Assembly (NCBI GenBank): GCA_020061995.1
Contig: JAGUXE010000265.1
Coordinates: forward strand, 1 to 17,047
Length of the DNA stretch: 17,047 nucleotides
Reading direction: 5' to 3'
From: Ignavibacteriales bacterium
GTDB lineage: Bacteria; Bacteroidota; Ignavibacteria; Ignavibacteriales; Ignavibacteriaceae
Below the pieces are notes generated by a model. It was given only the letters and a program-made list of their open reading frames with translations. It was not told the origin of the DNA and made no database searches. Position 1 is the first letter of the stretch, and each line of letters starts with the position of its first letter. Below are positions 6,700-15,596 of the stretch, one piece after another. The position numbers were made by a program, and so were the translations under genes.

Positions 6700-8193
6700 A
6701 TGGCATCGCCCAAAAAACTGAAGATCCTTTTCGTAACATCAGAATTATTTCCATTTGTAAAAACCGGTGGATTAGCTGATGTTTCTGCTGCATTACCGCA
6801 AATGTTAACTGAACTTGGTCATGAAGTAAGAATTTTAGTCCCTAAGTATGGTGCAATAGATGTACGTAAATATAAAATACATGATGTTGTACGTTTGAAA
6901 GATCTTTCAATTAAGATTGGTGATAAAGATGTTGTGTTTTCCGTAAAATCATCATTCCTACCATCTCAGAAAGTTAGAGTACAAATTTATTTTCTTGATA
7001 ATCAGGAATATTACGGCAGCCGTAAAAGCCTTTATTCTGATCCGTTGACCGGAGCTGATTATAAGGATAATGATGAACGATTTATACTTCTGAGCAAGTC
7101 AGTTTTTGAATTAATTCAAAAACTTGGTTGGGTTCCTGACATCATCCATTGTAATGATTGGCAATGTGCCCTTGTTCCTGCATTATTAAAAACCACTAAT
7201 CCTTTGGAACCACAACATTCGGGATTTAAAGTTTTATTCACAATACATAATCTTTCATATCAAGGTATATTCTCAAAATCCACTTATGATAAAACAGGTT
7301 TACCCGAAGAATTGAAAACTGATAAAGGTTTACTACATGATGGTAAATTTAATTTTATGAAATGCGGTTTAATGTATGCTGATTGTATTAATACTGTTAG
7401 TGAGGGTTACGCTAAGGAAATCTTGAGTGATAAAGAAATTAGTGGCGGACTAAATACAATCCTTACAAAAAGGAAAAATAGTGTATTCGGACTCATCAAT
7501 GGTATTGATTATTCAATTTGGAATCCTGAAACTGATAAATTTATTCCAAAAAAATTCACAGTTAAAAATCTCGAGAACAAATTATTCAACAAGCAAGTTT
7601 TAGTTGAACGATTTGGATTGAAGTTTGATGAAAATATTCCTGTGGTTGGAATTATTGCCCGACTTTATGATGCAAAAGGAATGGATTTAATTGTTGAAAG
7701 CTTTGATGAATTGATGAAATTCAAGATGCAGATAGTTTTATTGGGCACCGGCGATCGGAAATATCATCAGAGTTTTGAAAAACTTGCTAAAAAGTATAAT
7801 TCTCAATTTGCATGTTACCTGGGTTTTAATGATGAGTTGGCTCATCTTATTGAAGCCGGTTCGGATATGTTTCTTATGCCTTCAAAATTTGAACCTTGCG
7901 GTCTAAATCAAATGTATAGTTCGGTCTATGGTACCGTCCCGCTTGTTAGGGAAACCGGGGGACTAGCTGATACAGTGATTAAATATTCTGATAAAACTGA
8001 AAATGGTACAGGATTCATGTTCAAACCATATGATGCAGCTGCTCTTGTTAAAGAAATGAAACGTGCGATAACAATTTTTGACGATAAAAAGACATGGTTA
8101 AAGATTGTTAAAAACGGTATGAAGACAGATTTCAGTTGGCAATCTTCAGCAAAAAAATATATTGAGTTATATAAGACGGTACTTCACGGTTAA
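6700..8193 (+). CDS. glgA: Glycogen synthase (ADP-glucose type, GT5)
   Basis: This 497-residue cytoplasmic glucosyltransferase extends alpha-1,4-glucan from ADP-glucose. The N-terminal GT5 lobe opens KILFVTSELFPFVKTGGLADV, where the KTGG motif (Lys21) binds the nucleotide-sugar. IHCNDWQCALVPALL and INGIDYSIWNP are family motifs. The GT-B C-terminal lobe has MPSKFEPCGLNQMYS with Glu398 and Cys400, matching the catalytic-region E and C of the E. coli enzyme, then a second TGGLADTV. Length is slightly above the usual 475-490. It heads the plus-strand gene run. The start is the first ATG, with no clear ribosome site. Its TAA shares one base with the ATG of the next gene (TAATG at 8191-8195). Other glycogen genes (glgB, glgC, glgP) are not in the window. 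Confidence 0.95.
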   Translation: MASPKKLKILFVTSELFPFVKTGGLADVSAALPQMLTELGHEVRILVPKYGAIDVRKYKIHDVVRLKDLSIKIGDKDVVFSVKSSFLPSQKVRVQIYFLDNQEYYGSRKSLYSDPLTGADYKDNDERFILLSKSVFELIQKLGWVPDIIHCNDWQCALVPALLKTTNPLEPQHSGFKVLFTIHNLSYQGIFSKSTYDKTGLPEELKTDKGLLHDGKFNFMKCGLMYADCINTVSEGYAKEILSDKEISGGLNTILTKRKNSVFGLINGIDYSIWNPETDKFIPKKFTVKNLENKLFNKQVLVERFGLKFDENIPVVGIIARLYDAKGMDLIVESFDELMKFKMQIVLLGTGDRKYHQSFEKLAKKYNSQFACYLGFNDELAHLIEAGSDMFLMPSKFEPCGLNQMYSSVYGTVPLVRETGGLADTVIKYSDKTENGTGFMFKPYDAAALVKEMKRAITIFDDKKTWLKIVKNGMKTDFSWQSSAKKYIELYKTVLHG

Positions 8194-8768
8194 TGAATTA
8201 TTCTGCTGTTTTTCTTGATCGGGATGGAACAATTAACCATGATCCCGGATATTTAGGTGATCCTGATAAAGTTGAATTACTTGAAGGGGTTGGGGAAGCT
8301 CTTCAACTATTAAAGAATAAACTCAATTTTAAATTGATTGTTGTTTCTAATCAGTCAGGTATTACTCGTGGGCTAATCACAGAAGATGATGTAAAAGCGG
8401 TTAATAAAAAAATTAATGAATTACTATTGCCATTTAATGTTCAAATTGATGATTTTTATTATTGTCCTTACCATCCTCACTTCAATACTAATGAGGAAGC
8501 AGACTGCAGAAAACCTTCTCCTAAAATGATATTCAACTCAGCAGAAAAACATAAAATTAATATCTCAACTTCTTATATGGTAGGGGATTCTTTTTCTGAT
8601 ATTGAATGTGGACTGAATGCGGGGCTAAAAACTATTCTTGTCCTCACAGGATATGGAAAGGAACATATTTCTCTCTTGCATAATGAAAATAAAATCCCCA
8701 ATTTTGTTGCCTTAAATCTGCTTGAAGCAGCTACTTTTATTAAAAACGATTATTCTGGAGTTAAATAA
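8193..8768 (+). CDS. gmhB: GmhB-like HAD phosphatase (D-glycero-D-manno-heptose bisphosphate phosphatase family)
   Basis: This 191-residue HAD-superfamily protein opens VFLDRDGTIN, with nucleophile Asp9 and general acid Asp11. It continues with VVSNQSGI (motif II), CPYHP and CRKPSP (GmhB-type substrate and zinc loop, Lys107 in motif III) and VGDSFSDIE (motif IV). GmhB removes a phosphate from manno-heptose 1,7-bisphosphate on the way to nucleotide-activated heptose for LPS core or surface glycans. The zinc loop is unusual: the family pattern C-x-H ... C-x-C reads C91-P-Y93 ... A103-D-C105 here, with a His at 94. Substrate could therefore differ, for example histidinol-phosphate or another small sugar phosphate. 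The start overlaps the glgA stop by one base. No gmhA, hldE or hldD is in the window. Confidence 0.82.
   Translation: MNYSAVFLDRDGTINHDPGYLGDPDKVELLEGVGEALQLLKNKLNFKLIVVSNQSGITRGLITEDDVKAVNKKINELLLPFNVQIDDFYYCPYHPHFNTNEEADCRKPSPKMIFNSAEKHKINISTSYMVGDSFSDIECGLNAGLKTILVLTGYGKEHISLLHNENKIPNFVALNLLEAATFIKNDYSGVK
8757..8760 (+). promoter_or_regulatory. Ribosome binding site deciding the TTG start at 8770
   Basis: GGAG lies at the very end of the gmhB-like gene, nine bases before an in-frame TTG at 8770. This TTG gives a compact lipoprotein signal. The further-upstream ATG at 8722 would add 16 residues and overlap gmhB by 47 bases. Confidence 0.6.
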
Positions 8769-8769
8769 T

Positions 8770-9963
8770 TTGCTTTATAAACAATTCTTAAAAATTTTTC
8801 CTTTAGTAATGTTATTTTCATTCTATGGATGCAGTGATGATCCATCATCATTAGGAGTTGGATTACTTGGGCCTGATGATGTTGATGTTATGGAATTGAA
8901 TTCTCTGACTGATTCTTTAATTCAAGAATCATCCTATGTTAAGAAAATAATTGCTTTGGGAACGTCTCAAAAATTCTTACTAGGCTCCTCAAATGGTATA
9001 ACTGCTCACACTTTAATAAGGTTTAATGTTAGTCTCACAGCCGAAGAAAAAAGTCTTTTAGTAGTTGATAGTCTTGAAGTTGTTTCAGCCAAAATATCAT
9101 TTTATCCAATTTATCAGTATGGTGATTCATCTGCCTATTTCGATTTCTATGCTTATCAAATAAAAAGTGATTGGGCACCTCAATCAATAAAATCTGATAG
9201 TCTCAGTTTTTTGGATGTAGATTCTTCAATCTCACAAATTCACTCTATTGTAAAAACAGATTCACTAATAACTTTTTCGTTAAGAGATGAATTAGCAATG
9301 CAATGGTTAAAAGCAGAAGCGGCAATTGATACTGCCAATAATAGAGAATTCGGTTTATACTTTAAACCCGCCTCAGGGACTAATAAAATTTTGGGGTTTC
9401 AGGCATTTTCATCTACATCCGATTATCAGGCAAGAATTACTTATTTGATGAAGAAAAAAGGTGCAGCAAATCTTGATACAGTTGTTTTTTATGTCCTATC
9501 TGATACACATGTTTTATTAGGAGAATTTCCGCAGATATCAAATAGTAATATCATGGTTCAAGGAGGCATCGGTTATAAGTCTAGGGTTTATTTTGATTTA
9601 AGTAAACTTCCCCCGCATGCAGTGATTAATAGTGCAAAATTAATTCTCGGCAGAGATTCAATAGAAACTCTTCTCGGTAATGGTTATACAAATGCATTAT
9701 CAGTTTTTTATATCTCGGATACTTCTTCAACAGATTTTGAATATGATAACTCATTTTCTGCTTCTTTGAACCAGGAGACAAACCAATATTCCGGCTCGGT
9801 AATTTCTATAGTAAACAAAATGATAAAGAACAAGAATTATGGATTCGGTATAACACTGTTTAATCAGGTAGAGGGAGTAGAGAGGCTGGTTTTTCATGGC
9901 AGTTCTCACCCTGACACTTCATTGCGACCCAAATTGATTATCAAATATTCCATTAATAAATAA
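8770..9963 (+). CDS. Uncharacterised lipoprotein, DUF4270-like / DNRLRE-like beta-rich
   Basis: From the TTG at 8770 this encodes 397 residues with a lipoprotein signal: MLYKQFLKIF, a hydrophobic core and lipobox F-Y-G-C (Cys21). The mature start CSDDPSSLGVGLLGPDDVDV resembles the opening of Bacteroidota DUF4270 lipoproteins (D-D-P-x-x-L-G-x-x-L). Near residues 230-310 a segment with SRVYFDLSKLPPHAVINSAKLIL resembles the DNRLRE/disaggregatase-type beta modules found in secreted surface proteins. No catalytic motif is visible. It is probably anchored in the outer membrane. It lies 18 bases before a beta-barrel protein gene and shares a transcript with it and a TPR gene, so a shared envelope job is possible. 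Family placement is by resemblance only; a longer form from ATG 8722 is less likely. Confidence 0.6.
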   Translation: MLYKQFLKIFPLVMLFSFYGCSDDPSSLGVGLLGPDDVDVMELNSLTDSLIQESSYVKKIIALGTSQKFLLGSSNGITAHTLIRFNVSLTAEEKSLLVVDSLEVVSAKISFYPIYQYGDSSAYFDFYAYQIKSDWAPQSIKSDSLSFLDVDSSISQIHSIVKTDSLITFSLRDELAMQWLKAEAAIDTANNREFGLYFKPASGTNKILGFQAFSSTSDYQARITYLMKKKGAANLDTVVFYVLSDTHVLLGEFPQISNSNIMVQGGIGYKSRVYFDLSKLPPHAVINSAKLILGRDSIETLLGNGYTNALSVFYISDTSSTDFEYDNSFSASLNQETNQYSGSVISIVNKMIKNKNYGFGITLFNQVEGVERLVFHGSSHPDTSLRPKLIIKYSINK

Positions 9964-9981
9964 CGAAGACAATTTTAAATT

Positions 9982-11217
9982 ATGATTAAACTAAAGATAT
10001 TTCTCTCAATAATTTTTTTGAGTTCAATAGGGTTTGCTCAATTGAATTCAGTCTATTCGAGATACGGCATTGGTAATATTGAGTATTCAACTTCTGCACG
10101 AAATTACGGATTAGGAGAACTTGGGACTGCATTAGATGATAAAGATTTTATTAACGGATTTAATCCAGCTGCATGGAATAGAATATCCCTTACCCGTGTT
10201 GAATTTGGGTCACTTTTTAACGGGTCATTTGTGAGTGACCTGAATAATAGTAATTTCTATTCTGGGATGGATTTTAATGGTTTTGCTCTAGCCGTTCCTG
10301 TGAGTGAAAAATACGGAGTTGGGATTGTATTTGGACTTCAACCATTTTCAAAAGTAAATTACCAAGTGAATAATATTACCTCTGGAGTTTCGGCTGATGA
10401 TTTTAATACCTTATATTCGGGTGAGGGGGGAATTTCAAAATTGTTCATTGGAAGTTCATACCGATTACCATTTGATTTGAGTTTGGGTGCCGAACTTGAT
10501 TATTATTTCGGAAATCTTGTTTACAAATCAGAAATAACTTTCCCTAATAGTAGTAACACATCAGCGCTATTTGAAAAATCTTATAAAACAAAAGGGCTAG
10601 GCGGAACAGTCGGTGTAATTTCACCAAATTTAAATCAATTCTTAAAGATTCAAAGCATAAAGAGTATTAAATTTGGTATAGCGTATTCATTTACATCAAC
10701 AATGAACACGGATTCTGCTTATTACACTACGACCTCTTTTTCAAAAGATACGACTGCTGTAGGTCTAACAAATTCAGAAATTCCATCTAGACTAAGTTTA
10801 GGATTTGCTATTAATTTTGATAAATATTCTTCGGTGAATGTAGACTATTTGATACAGCGTTGGTCAAAATATCGCTTGGGACAAACCGCCGGGGAAAATT
10901 TGCAGGATGTTAATAAATTGAGTCTTGGTTTTGAGTATAGGGTTAATCCGGATGGTATTTCGTTTAGCGATCTGCTAATATGGCGATTTGGGCTTAGTTA
11001 CGAGCAAACACCATTCAAAGTTAATGGAAATTCTATTAACCAGTTAGGAATTAATGCCGGAATTTCTTTACCAATGGGAAGAGACAATACAATTGATCTT
11101 GGCATACGTTATGCTATAAGAGGATTAAAAGAGACCGGTTTAGTTAGAGAGAATATTTTCGGATTAAATGTCTCATTGAGTTTTGGGGAACTTTGGTTTT
11201 TGAGACAAGATAGATAA
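9982..11217 (+). CDS. Predicted outer-membrane beta-barrel protein
   Basis: This 411-residue protein has a signal peptide of about 19 residues (I-G-F-A|Q). The mature start LNSVYSRYGIGNIEYSTSARNYGLGELGTALDD is typical of a Bacteroidota outer-membrane family that shows FadL/PorV-like features (GFNPAAWNRISLTR corresponds to the N-P-A motif of such proteins). Alternating hydrophobic/polar strands with aromatic ends recur along the chain, for example FGIAYSFTSTM, LSLGFEYRVN and IDLGIRYAIRG. The last strand FGLNVSLSFGELWFLRQD ends close to the C-terminus, as in barrels handled by the BAM machinery. A role in transport of hydrophobic molecules or in surface protein handling is conceivable but not shown. 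Neighbours are a lipoprotein upstream and a TPR protein downstream. Confidence 0.7.
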   Translation: MIKLKIFLSIIFLSSIGFAQLNSVYSRYGIGNIEYSTSARNYGLGELGTALDDKDFINGFNPAAWNRISLTRVEFGSLFNGSFVSDLNNSNFYSGMDFNGFALAVPVSEKYGVGIVFGLQPFSKVNYQVNNITSGVSADDFNTLYSGEGGISKLFIGSSYRLPFDLSLGAELDYYFGNLVYKSEITFPNSSNTSALFEKSYKTKGLGGTVGVISPNLNQFLKIQSIKSIKFGIAYSFTSTMNTDSAYYTTTSFSKDTTAVGLTNSEIPSRLSLGFAINFDKYSSVNVDYLIQRWSKYRLGQTAGENLQDVNKLSLGFEYRVNPDGISFSDLLIWRFGLSYEQTPFKVNGNSINQLGINAGISLPMGRDNTIDLGIRYAIRGLKETGLVRENIFGLNVSLSFGELWFLRQDR

Positions 11218-11240
11218 ATAGTTAATAAATAAATTTAGGG

Positions 11241-12521
11241 ATGAAAAAATTGAAAAATTCTATCATATTAACAGCAATATTGTTAATCGTTTCATTTAAT
11301 ATTTATGCTGCGAACGATTATAAAATAATTAAACTAGATTCGGTTAAAGTTGATCCTCAAGAAGTTATAACTCAATATAGCCTCTTTTCTGAATATCATA
11401 AAAATAGAGACTTCAGTAGTGCATTACCATACGGATGGAAAGTCATTTCGATGGATCCTGTTAAATTCAATAAATGGATTTTCTATAAAATGGAAGATTG
11501 TCTCTGGTACTTAAGAGATTCATCAGATGCAACTCCAGAAGTAAAGAAAGAACTGGCTGATACTACTATTCACCTTTATAACCTTGCAATGAAACATTTC
11601 AGCGATAATAAATCATATTTCCAATTACGAAAAGCATTTATAACTGAAGTTTGGATTGATGCACCTGTTGATGAAAAAATTAAACAATATGAGTATGCTT
11701 TTGAATTGGACCCTAATACAGATTCTTATTATTACAATAGATTGGGACAAATATTTAAAGCCAATATGGAAAACGATGAAAATTATAAATCTAAAGCCCT
11801 TGACCTTTATACTTATTTAAGTGAAAAAGAACCAGACAATTCTGGATGGAATACAGAACTTGAAAGTCTTGTGGATAACATAGATCAATTGATTGATTTA
11901 GCAAAAAAGAATTGGGATTTAGATCCGGAAAATTTACAAAAAGCATGGAAATATGTTTCCCTCGCAATTAAAGCAGGTGAAATGGAAAAGGCGATTCCCG
12001 GCTTAGAAATATTAGTTGAGAAGGCTCCGACAAATGTTACTTATTGGAATCAATTGTCTTCATTGTATTATAAATCTGAAAACACGGATAAAGCAATTTA
12101 TGCATATCGTGAGTTAATTAAGCTTGAGCCGAACACAAAGGAGCATTATCTAAATTTAGGGATTGCACTAAAAGACAAAAATCAATTATCGCAAGCGCGC
12201 GTTCAATTTCAAAAAGCAAATGAAATTGCAGGTGGTTGGGGATTGGCAATCTTTTATGAAGGACTACTTTATGAAACTGCAGCTCGTGGTTGTGGATTTG
12301 AATTCATTGATAAGTGTGTTTACTTACTTGCGGCAGATACCTACAGAAGAGCTGTAAGCGTTGATGGTTCACTTAATCAAGCACGTGAGAGAGTTTCAGC
12401 ATTAAACAATTCGATCCCTACGAAAGAGGATTATTTTTTTAGAAAATTAAAATCCGGACAATCTGTTAAACTTGAAGGAAAGTGTTATGATTGGATCGGA
12501 AGAAGCATAACAGTACCATGA
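11241..12521 (+). CDS. Exported tetratricopeptide-repeat protein
   Basis: This 426-residue protein has a signal peptide (basic start MKKLKNS, hydrophobic core, probable cut I-Y-A|A near residue 23). The mature chain is helical. Clear TPR units appear at about 265-330 ([20 protein letters not shown], then the next repeat starting [20 protein letters not shown]), with looser ones at about 45-160 and 230-262. The end (about 345-426) is a distinct segment with [16 protein letters not shown] and [13 protein letters not shown]. The pattern PTKED-x-FF followed by a Cys/Trp strand near the C-terminus recurs, as I remember it, in exported TPR proteins of Bacteroidota whose function is unknown. Periplasmic scaffolding of an envelope complex is a reasonable inference. 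It starts 23 bases after the barrel gene. Confidence 0.75.
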   Translation: MKKLKNSIILTAILLIVSFNIYAANDYKIIKLDSVKVDPQEVITQYSLFSEYHKNRDFSSALPYGWKVISMDPVKFNKWIFYKMEDCLWYLRDSSDATPEVKKELADTTIHLYNLAMKHFSDNKSYFQLRKAFITEVWIDAPVDEKIKQYEYAFELDPNTDSYYYNRLGQIFKANMENDENYKSKALDLYTYLSEKEPDNSGWNTELESLVDNIDQLIDLAKKNWDLDPENLQKAWKYVSLAIKAGEMEKAIPGLEILVEKAPTNVTYWNQLSSLYYKSENTDKAIYAYRELIKLEPNTKEHYLNLGIALKDKNQLSQARVQFQKANEIAGGWGLAIFYEGLLYETAARGCGFEFIDKCVYLLAADTYRRAVSVDGSLNQARERVSALNNSIPTKEDYFFRKLKSGQSVKLEGKCYDWIGRSITVP

Positions 12522-12531
12522 TAGGTTATAT

Positions 12532-13830
12532 ATGATTTACAACTCTATTCAAAAAGATTCTGAGATTGCAGAAGTTTTGAAAAGTGAACTTCTTCGTCAG
12601 AGAAATAAATTAGAACTAATAGCATCCGAAAATTTTGTGAGTCCGGCAGTCTTAGAAGCTGCCGGTTCTGTTTTAACAAATAAATATGCCGAAGGTTATC
12701 CGGGTAAAAGATATTACGGTGGATGTGAATTTGTTGATATTGCTGAAAATATAGCTCGAAACAGAATTAAAGATCTTTTTGGTGCTGAATATGCAAATGT
12801 TCAACCGCATAGCGGCTCACAATCAAACATGGCTATATTCATGTCAGTTCTAAAACCGGGTGATAAGTTCATGGGGTTGAATTTAGCTCATGGTGGACAC
12901 CTTACTCATGGTTCTCCGGTTAATTTTTCCGGACAGATTTACAATGCGGTTTCATATTCTCTCAATAAAGAAACAGGACGATTAGATTATGATGAAATTG
13001 AAGCTACCGCAAAAAGAGAAAAACCGAAACTGATAATTACAGGTGCAAGTGCTTACTCCAGAGATTGGGATTATGTAAAATTCAGACAGATTGCTGACTC
13101 AGTAGATGCTCTATTGATGTGCGATATGGCTCATCCCGCGGGACTAATAGCTAAAGGTTTACTGAATAATCCTCTCCCTCATGCCCATTTCGTAACTTCA
13201 ACAACTCATAAAACTTTAAGAGGTCCACGAGGTGGAATTATATTGATGGGAAAAGATTTTGAAAATCCTTTTGGTATTAAAACACTTAAGGGTGATCGTT
13301 TGAAATTAATGTCCGAGATTATCGATAGTACAGTTATGCCGGGAATTCAAGGTGGTCCGTTAATGCATATTATAATGGCTAAAGCTGTAGCTTTTGGTGA
13401 AGCATTAAGTGAATCATTCGAAGTTTATGCTAAACAAATTGTAAAAAACGCATCTACTCTAGCAAACTCTCTTACTAAGAAGGATTATAAAATTGTTTCC
13501 GGGGGAACTGATAATCATTTAATGCTCATCGATTTGACAAATAAGGCGATAAGTGGTAAACAAGCTGAGATTTCTTTAGAGAAAGCCGGAATTACTGTTA
13601 ATAAAAACATGGTCCCATTTGATTTAAAAAGTCCATTTGTCACAAGTGGAATTAGAATAGGTACACCTGCTATCACAACAAGGGGATTTACTGAAAATGA
13701 AATGCCTCAATTAGCAGAATTTATTGATTCAGCTATAAATAATTTTGATAACGATTCTGTATTAACAAATATTAAAACGGACGTCAAAGAATTATGCAAT
13801 AAATTCCCACTCTATCCAGAGATTTTATAG
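12532..13830 (+). CDS. glyA: Serine hydroxymethyltransferase
   Basis: This 432-residue pyridoxal-phosphate enzyme interconverts serine plus tetrahydrofolate and glycine plus 5,10-methylene-THF in the cytoplasm. Motifs include [52 protein letters not shown] and [13 protein letters not shown], in which Lys227 forms the internal aldimine (Lys229 in E. coli). GIQGGPL and [13 protein letters not shown] follow. Length is close to the bacterial norm (about 415-435). It begins ten bases after the TPR gene, with only a weak AGG upstream. It supplies the same folate pool that receives one-carbon units from the formimidoyl pathway encoded on the other strand in this window. Confidence 0.97.
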   Translation: MIYNSIQKDSEIAEVLKSELLRQRNKLELIASENFVSPAVLEAAGSVLTNKYAEGYPGKRYYGGCEFVDIAENIARNRIKDLFGAEYANVQPHSGSQSNMAIFMSVLKPGDKFMGLNLAHGGHLTHGSPVNFSGQIYNAVSYSLNKETGRLDYDEIEATAKREKPKLIITGASAYSRDWDYVKFRQIADSVDALLMCDMAHPAGLIAKGLLNNPLPHAHFVTSTTHKTLRGPRGGIILMGKDFENPFGIKTLKGDRLKLMSEIIDSTVMPGIQGGPLMHIIMAKAVAFGEALSESFEVYAKQIVKNASTLANSLTKKDYKIVSGGTDNHLMLIDLTNKAISGKQAEISLEKAGITVNKNMVPFDLKSPFVTSGIRIGTPAITTRGFTENEMPQLAEFIDSAINNFDNDSVLTNIKTDVKELCNKFPLYPEIL

Positions 13831-13838
13831 ATAATATT

Positions 13839-14600
13839 GTGTCACAAGAAAAGGAACTCAACGAAAATAATTTAGAAGAAGAAACTTCTGAACATGAAAT
13901 GACTTTCATGGAGCATCTAGAAGAATTAAGATGGCGAATAATTTATATGGTCATAGGTATTCTGATTGGTGCAATAATCTGTTTTATTTTTATAGATTTT
14001 CTTGTTGAAAAAGTATTACTCCTACCGGCAATCAATGCAGGAGCTCAACTACAAAATTTAAAACCTTTCGGACAAATCTTCCTCTATTTCCAGGTGGCTA
14101 TTATCGGTGGTATGATTATAAGTATACCAAATATTTTCCTTCAAATTTGGAAATTTATTTCTCCGGCACTCCAGCAAAATGAAAAAAAGTATGTACTGGC
14201 AATAGTAACTTTTTCATCAATTTGCTTTTTAACAGGAATTGTATTCGCATATTATATGATGCTACCTTTAACGATGGATTTTGCAGCTCATTTCGGAACT
14301 GAGGTAATTAAGAATGAATTCGCAATTGATGAGTACATGGCTATCATTTTCAGTGTTATGTTAGCTGCCGGACTAATTTTTGAATTACCGATGATTTCGT
14401 TTTTCTTGACAAAATTGGGAATACTCACCCCTGATTTTATGCGCAAATATAGAAAGCATGCAATTGTTGGAATTATGTTTTTTGCTGCTCTTCTTTCTCC
14501 CGGGACTGATCCCGTTTCTCAGGTTGTTTTAGCAGTTCCGTTATTTTTATTGTATGAAATTAGTATCTTTATATCCAAAATAACTCAGAAAAAATCTTGA
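13839..14600 (+). CDS. tatC: Sec-independent (Tat) translocase subunit TatC
   Basis: This 253-residue polytopic inner-membrane protein recognises twin-arginine signal peptides and forms the core of the Tat complex. After an acidic N-terminal extension (about residues 1-20) comes MTFMEHLEELRWRI, the conserved cytoplasmic opening with its signal-peptide contact residues. About six membrane segments follow. Conserved stretches include FQVAIIGGMIISIPNIFLQIWKF, LIFELPMISFFLTKLGIL and RKYRKHAIVGIMFFAALLSPGTDPVSQ. The start is taken as GTG at 13839, eight bases after glyA. An in-frame ATG at 13899 (residue 21) would give the shorter, more usual N-terminus and is a real alternative, since neither has a clear ribosome site. 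No tatA or tatB is in the window. Confidence 0.93.
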   Translation: MSQEKELNENNLEEETSEHEMTFMEHLEELRWRIIYMVIGILIGAIICFIFIDFLVEKVLLLPAINAGAQLQNLKPFGQIFLYFQVAIIGGMIISIPNIFLQIWKFISPALQQNEKKYVLAIVTFSSICFLTGIVFAYYMMLPLTMDFAAHFGTEVIKNEFAIDEYMAIIFSVMLAAGLIFELPMISFFLTKLGILTPDFMRKYRKHAIVGIMFFAALLSPGTDPVSQVVLAVPLFLLYEISIFISKITQKKS

Positions 14601-15577
14601 TAAAGAATAAACTACCTGAAATAAGTAAACACGTCAAAGTTGAGCTTGATGAATTTCAAAAATTGTTCAAGTCATCTCTTAAATCAAACAATAATTTGGT
14701 TAACCTTGTAACAAATTTTATTATCAAGCAAAAAGGAAAAAAAATACGACCGGCATTAGTTTTACTTTCAGCTAAACTTTGTGGTGAAATTAATGATAGA
14801 AGTTACAGAGGTGCTTCGTTAGTTGAATTACTTCATACAGCTACTTTAGTGCATGATGATGTTGTTGATAATGCTGATAAAAGAAGGGGATTTCCCTCAA
14901 TCAACGCTATTTGGAAAAATAAAATTGCAGTATTGATGGGTGATTATCTTCTCGCACAAGGTTTGATGATATCTGTCGAAGGTGAAGATTTCGATTTTCT
15001 AAAAAAAATTACTAATACTGTTAAACGAATGTCTGAAGGAGAACTTCTTCAAATTCAGAAAACACGTAAACTTGATATTGATGAAAAAACATACTTCCAA
15101 ATAATCTCCGATAAAACGGCATCTTTAATTGAAACATGTTGTGAGATAGGTGCTTTGAGCAGTTCTGATAACCCTGACTATCATTCTGCAATGAAAAATT
15201 ATGGCAATACCTTAGGATTAGCATTCCAGATTAAGGATGATATACTTGATTATGAAGGTTCTGCCAAACTTTTTGGAAAACCGATTGGTGGGGATATTAA
15301 AGAAAAAAAAATTACACTTCCATTAATTTATTCTTTAGAGCGAGTTTCCAAAGAAGAAGCATCAAAGATCAGAAAACTTATTAAAAACAATAATAAGAAA
15401 GATTCGGTTAAAGAGGTTATTCAATTTGTTCAGAAAAATAATGGTATCGAATATGCTCAACAAGTCGCATACGAGTTAGGTGAAAAAGCTAAGCAGACTT
15501 TGAATATATTTCCTGATTCGCCGGTTAAAAAATCTCTCCAGTCCCTTGTAGATTTTGTCCTCGAAAGAAATAATTAG
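14597..15577 (+). CDS. Long-chain all-trans polyprenyl diphosphate synthase
   Basis: This 326-residue soluble prenyltransferase condenses isopentenyl diphosphate units onto an allylic primer. The first Asp-rich motif is DDVVD (87-91) in ELLHTATLVHDDVVDNADKR. The second is DDILD (214-218) in AFQIKDDILDYEG. GKKIRPALVLL and GDYLLAQG are further family motifs. The fifth residue before the first motif is Ala (HTATLVHDD), not a bulky aromatic that would stop the chain early, so a long product (C35-C50, octaprenyl/heptaprenyl type) is expected. That would suit the side chain of menaquinone. Exact chain length cannot be read off. The start is TTG at 14597, overlapping the tatC TGA by four bases (TTGA), so it is translationally coupled. 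It is the last gene of the plus-strand run; no clear terminator hairpin follows in the 19-base gap. Confidence 0.9.
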   Translation: MIKNKLPEISKHVKVELDEFQKLFKSSLKSNNNLVNLVTNFIIKQKGKKIRPALVLLSAKLCGEINDRSYRGASLVELLHTATLVHDDVVDNADKRRGFPSINAIWKNKIAVLMGDYLLAQGLMISVEGEDFDFLKKITNTVKRMSEGELLQIQKTRKLDIDEKTYFQIISDKTASLIETCCEIGALSSSDNPDYHSAMKNYGNTLGLAFQIKDDILDYEGSAKLFGKPIGGDIKEKKITLPLIYSLERVSKEEASKIRKLIKNNNKKDSVKEVIQFVQKNNGIEYAQQVAYELGEKAKQTLNIFPDSPVKKSLQSLVDFVLERNN

Positions 15578-15596
15578 TTTCCTACTACTTTACCAG

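Noticed and set aside
8722..8769. N-terminal extension of the lipoprotein from ATG 8722
   Set aside because: It would overlap gmhB by 47 bases and lengthen the signal region to 37 residues before the lipobox Cys; the TTG at 8770 with GGAG nine bases upstream fits better.
15021..15224. Minus-strand open frame of 67 codons
   Set aside because: It is antisense to the polyprenyl synthase gene, within a region encoding conserved residues of that enzyme.
15578..15596. Terminator between the convergent polyprenyl synthase and lipoprotein genes
   Set aside because: No inverted repeat is visible in the 19-base gap.
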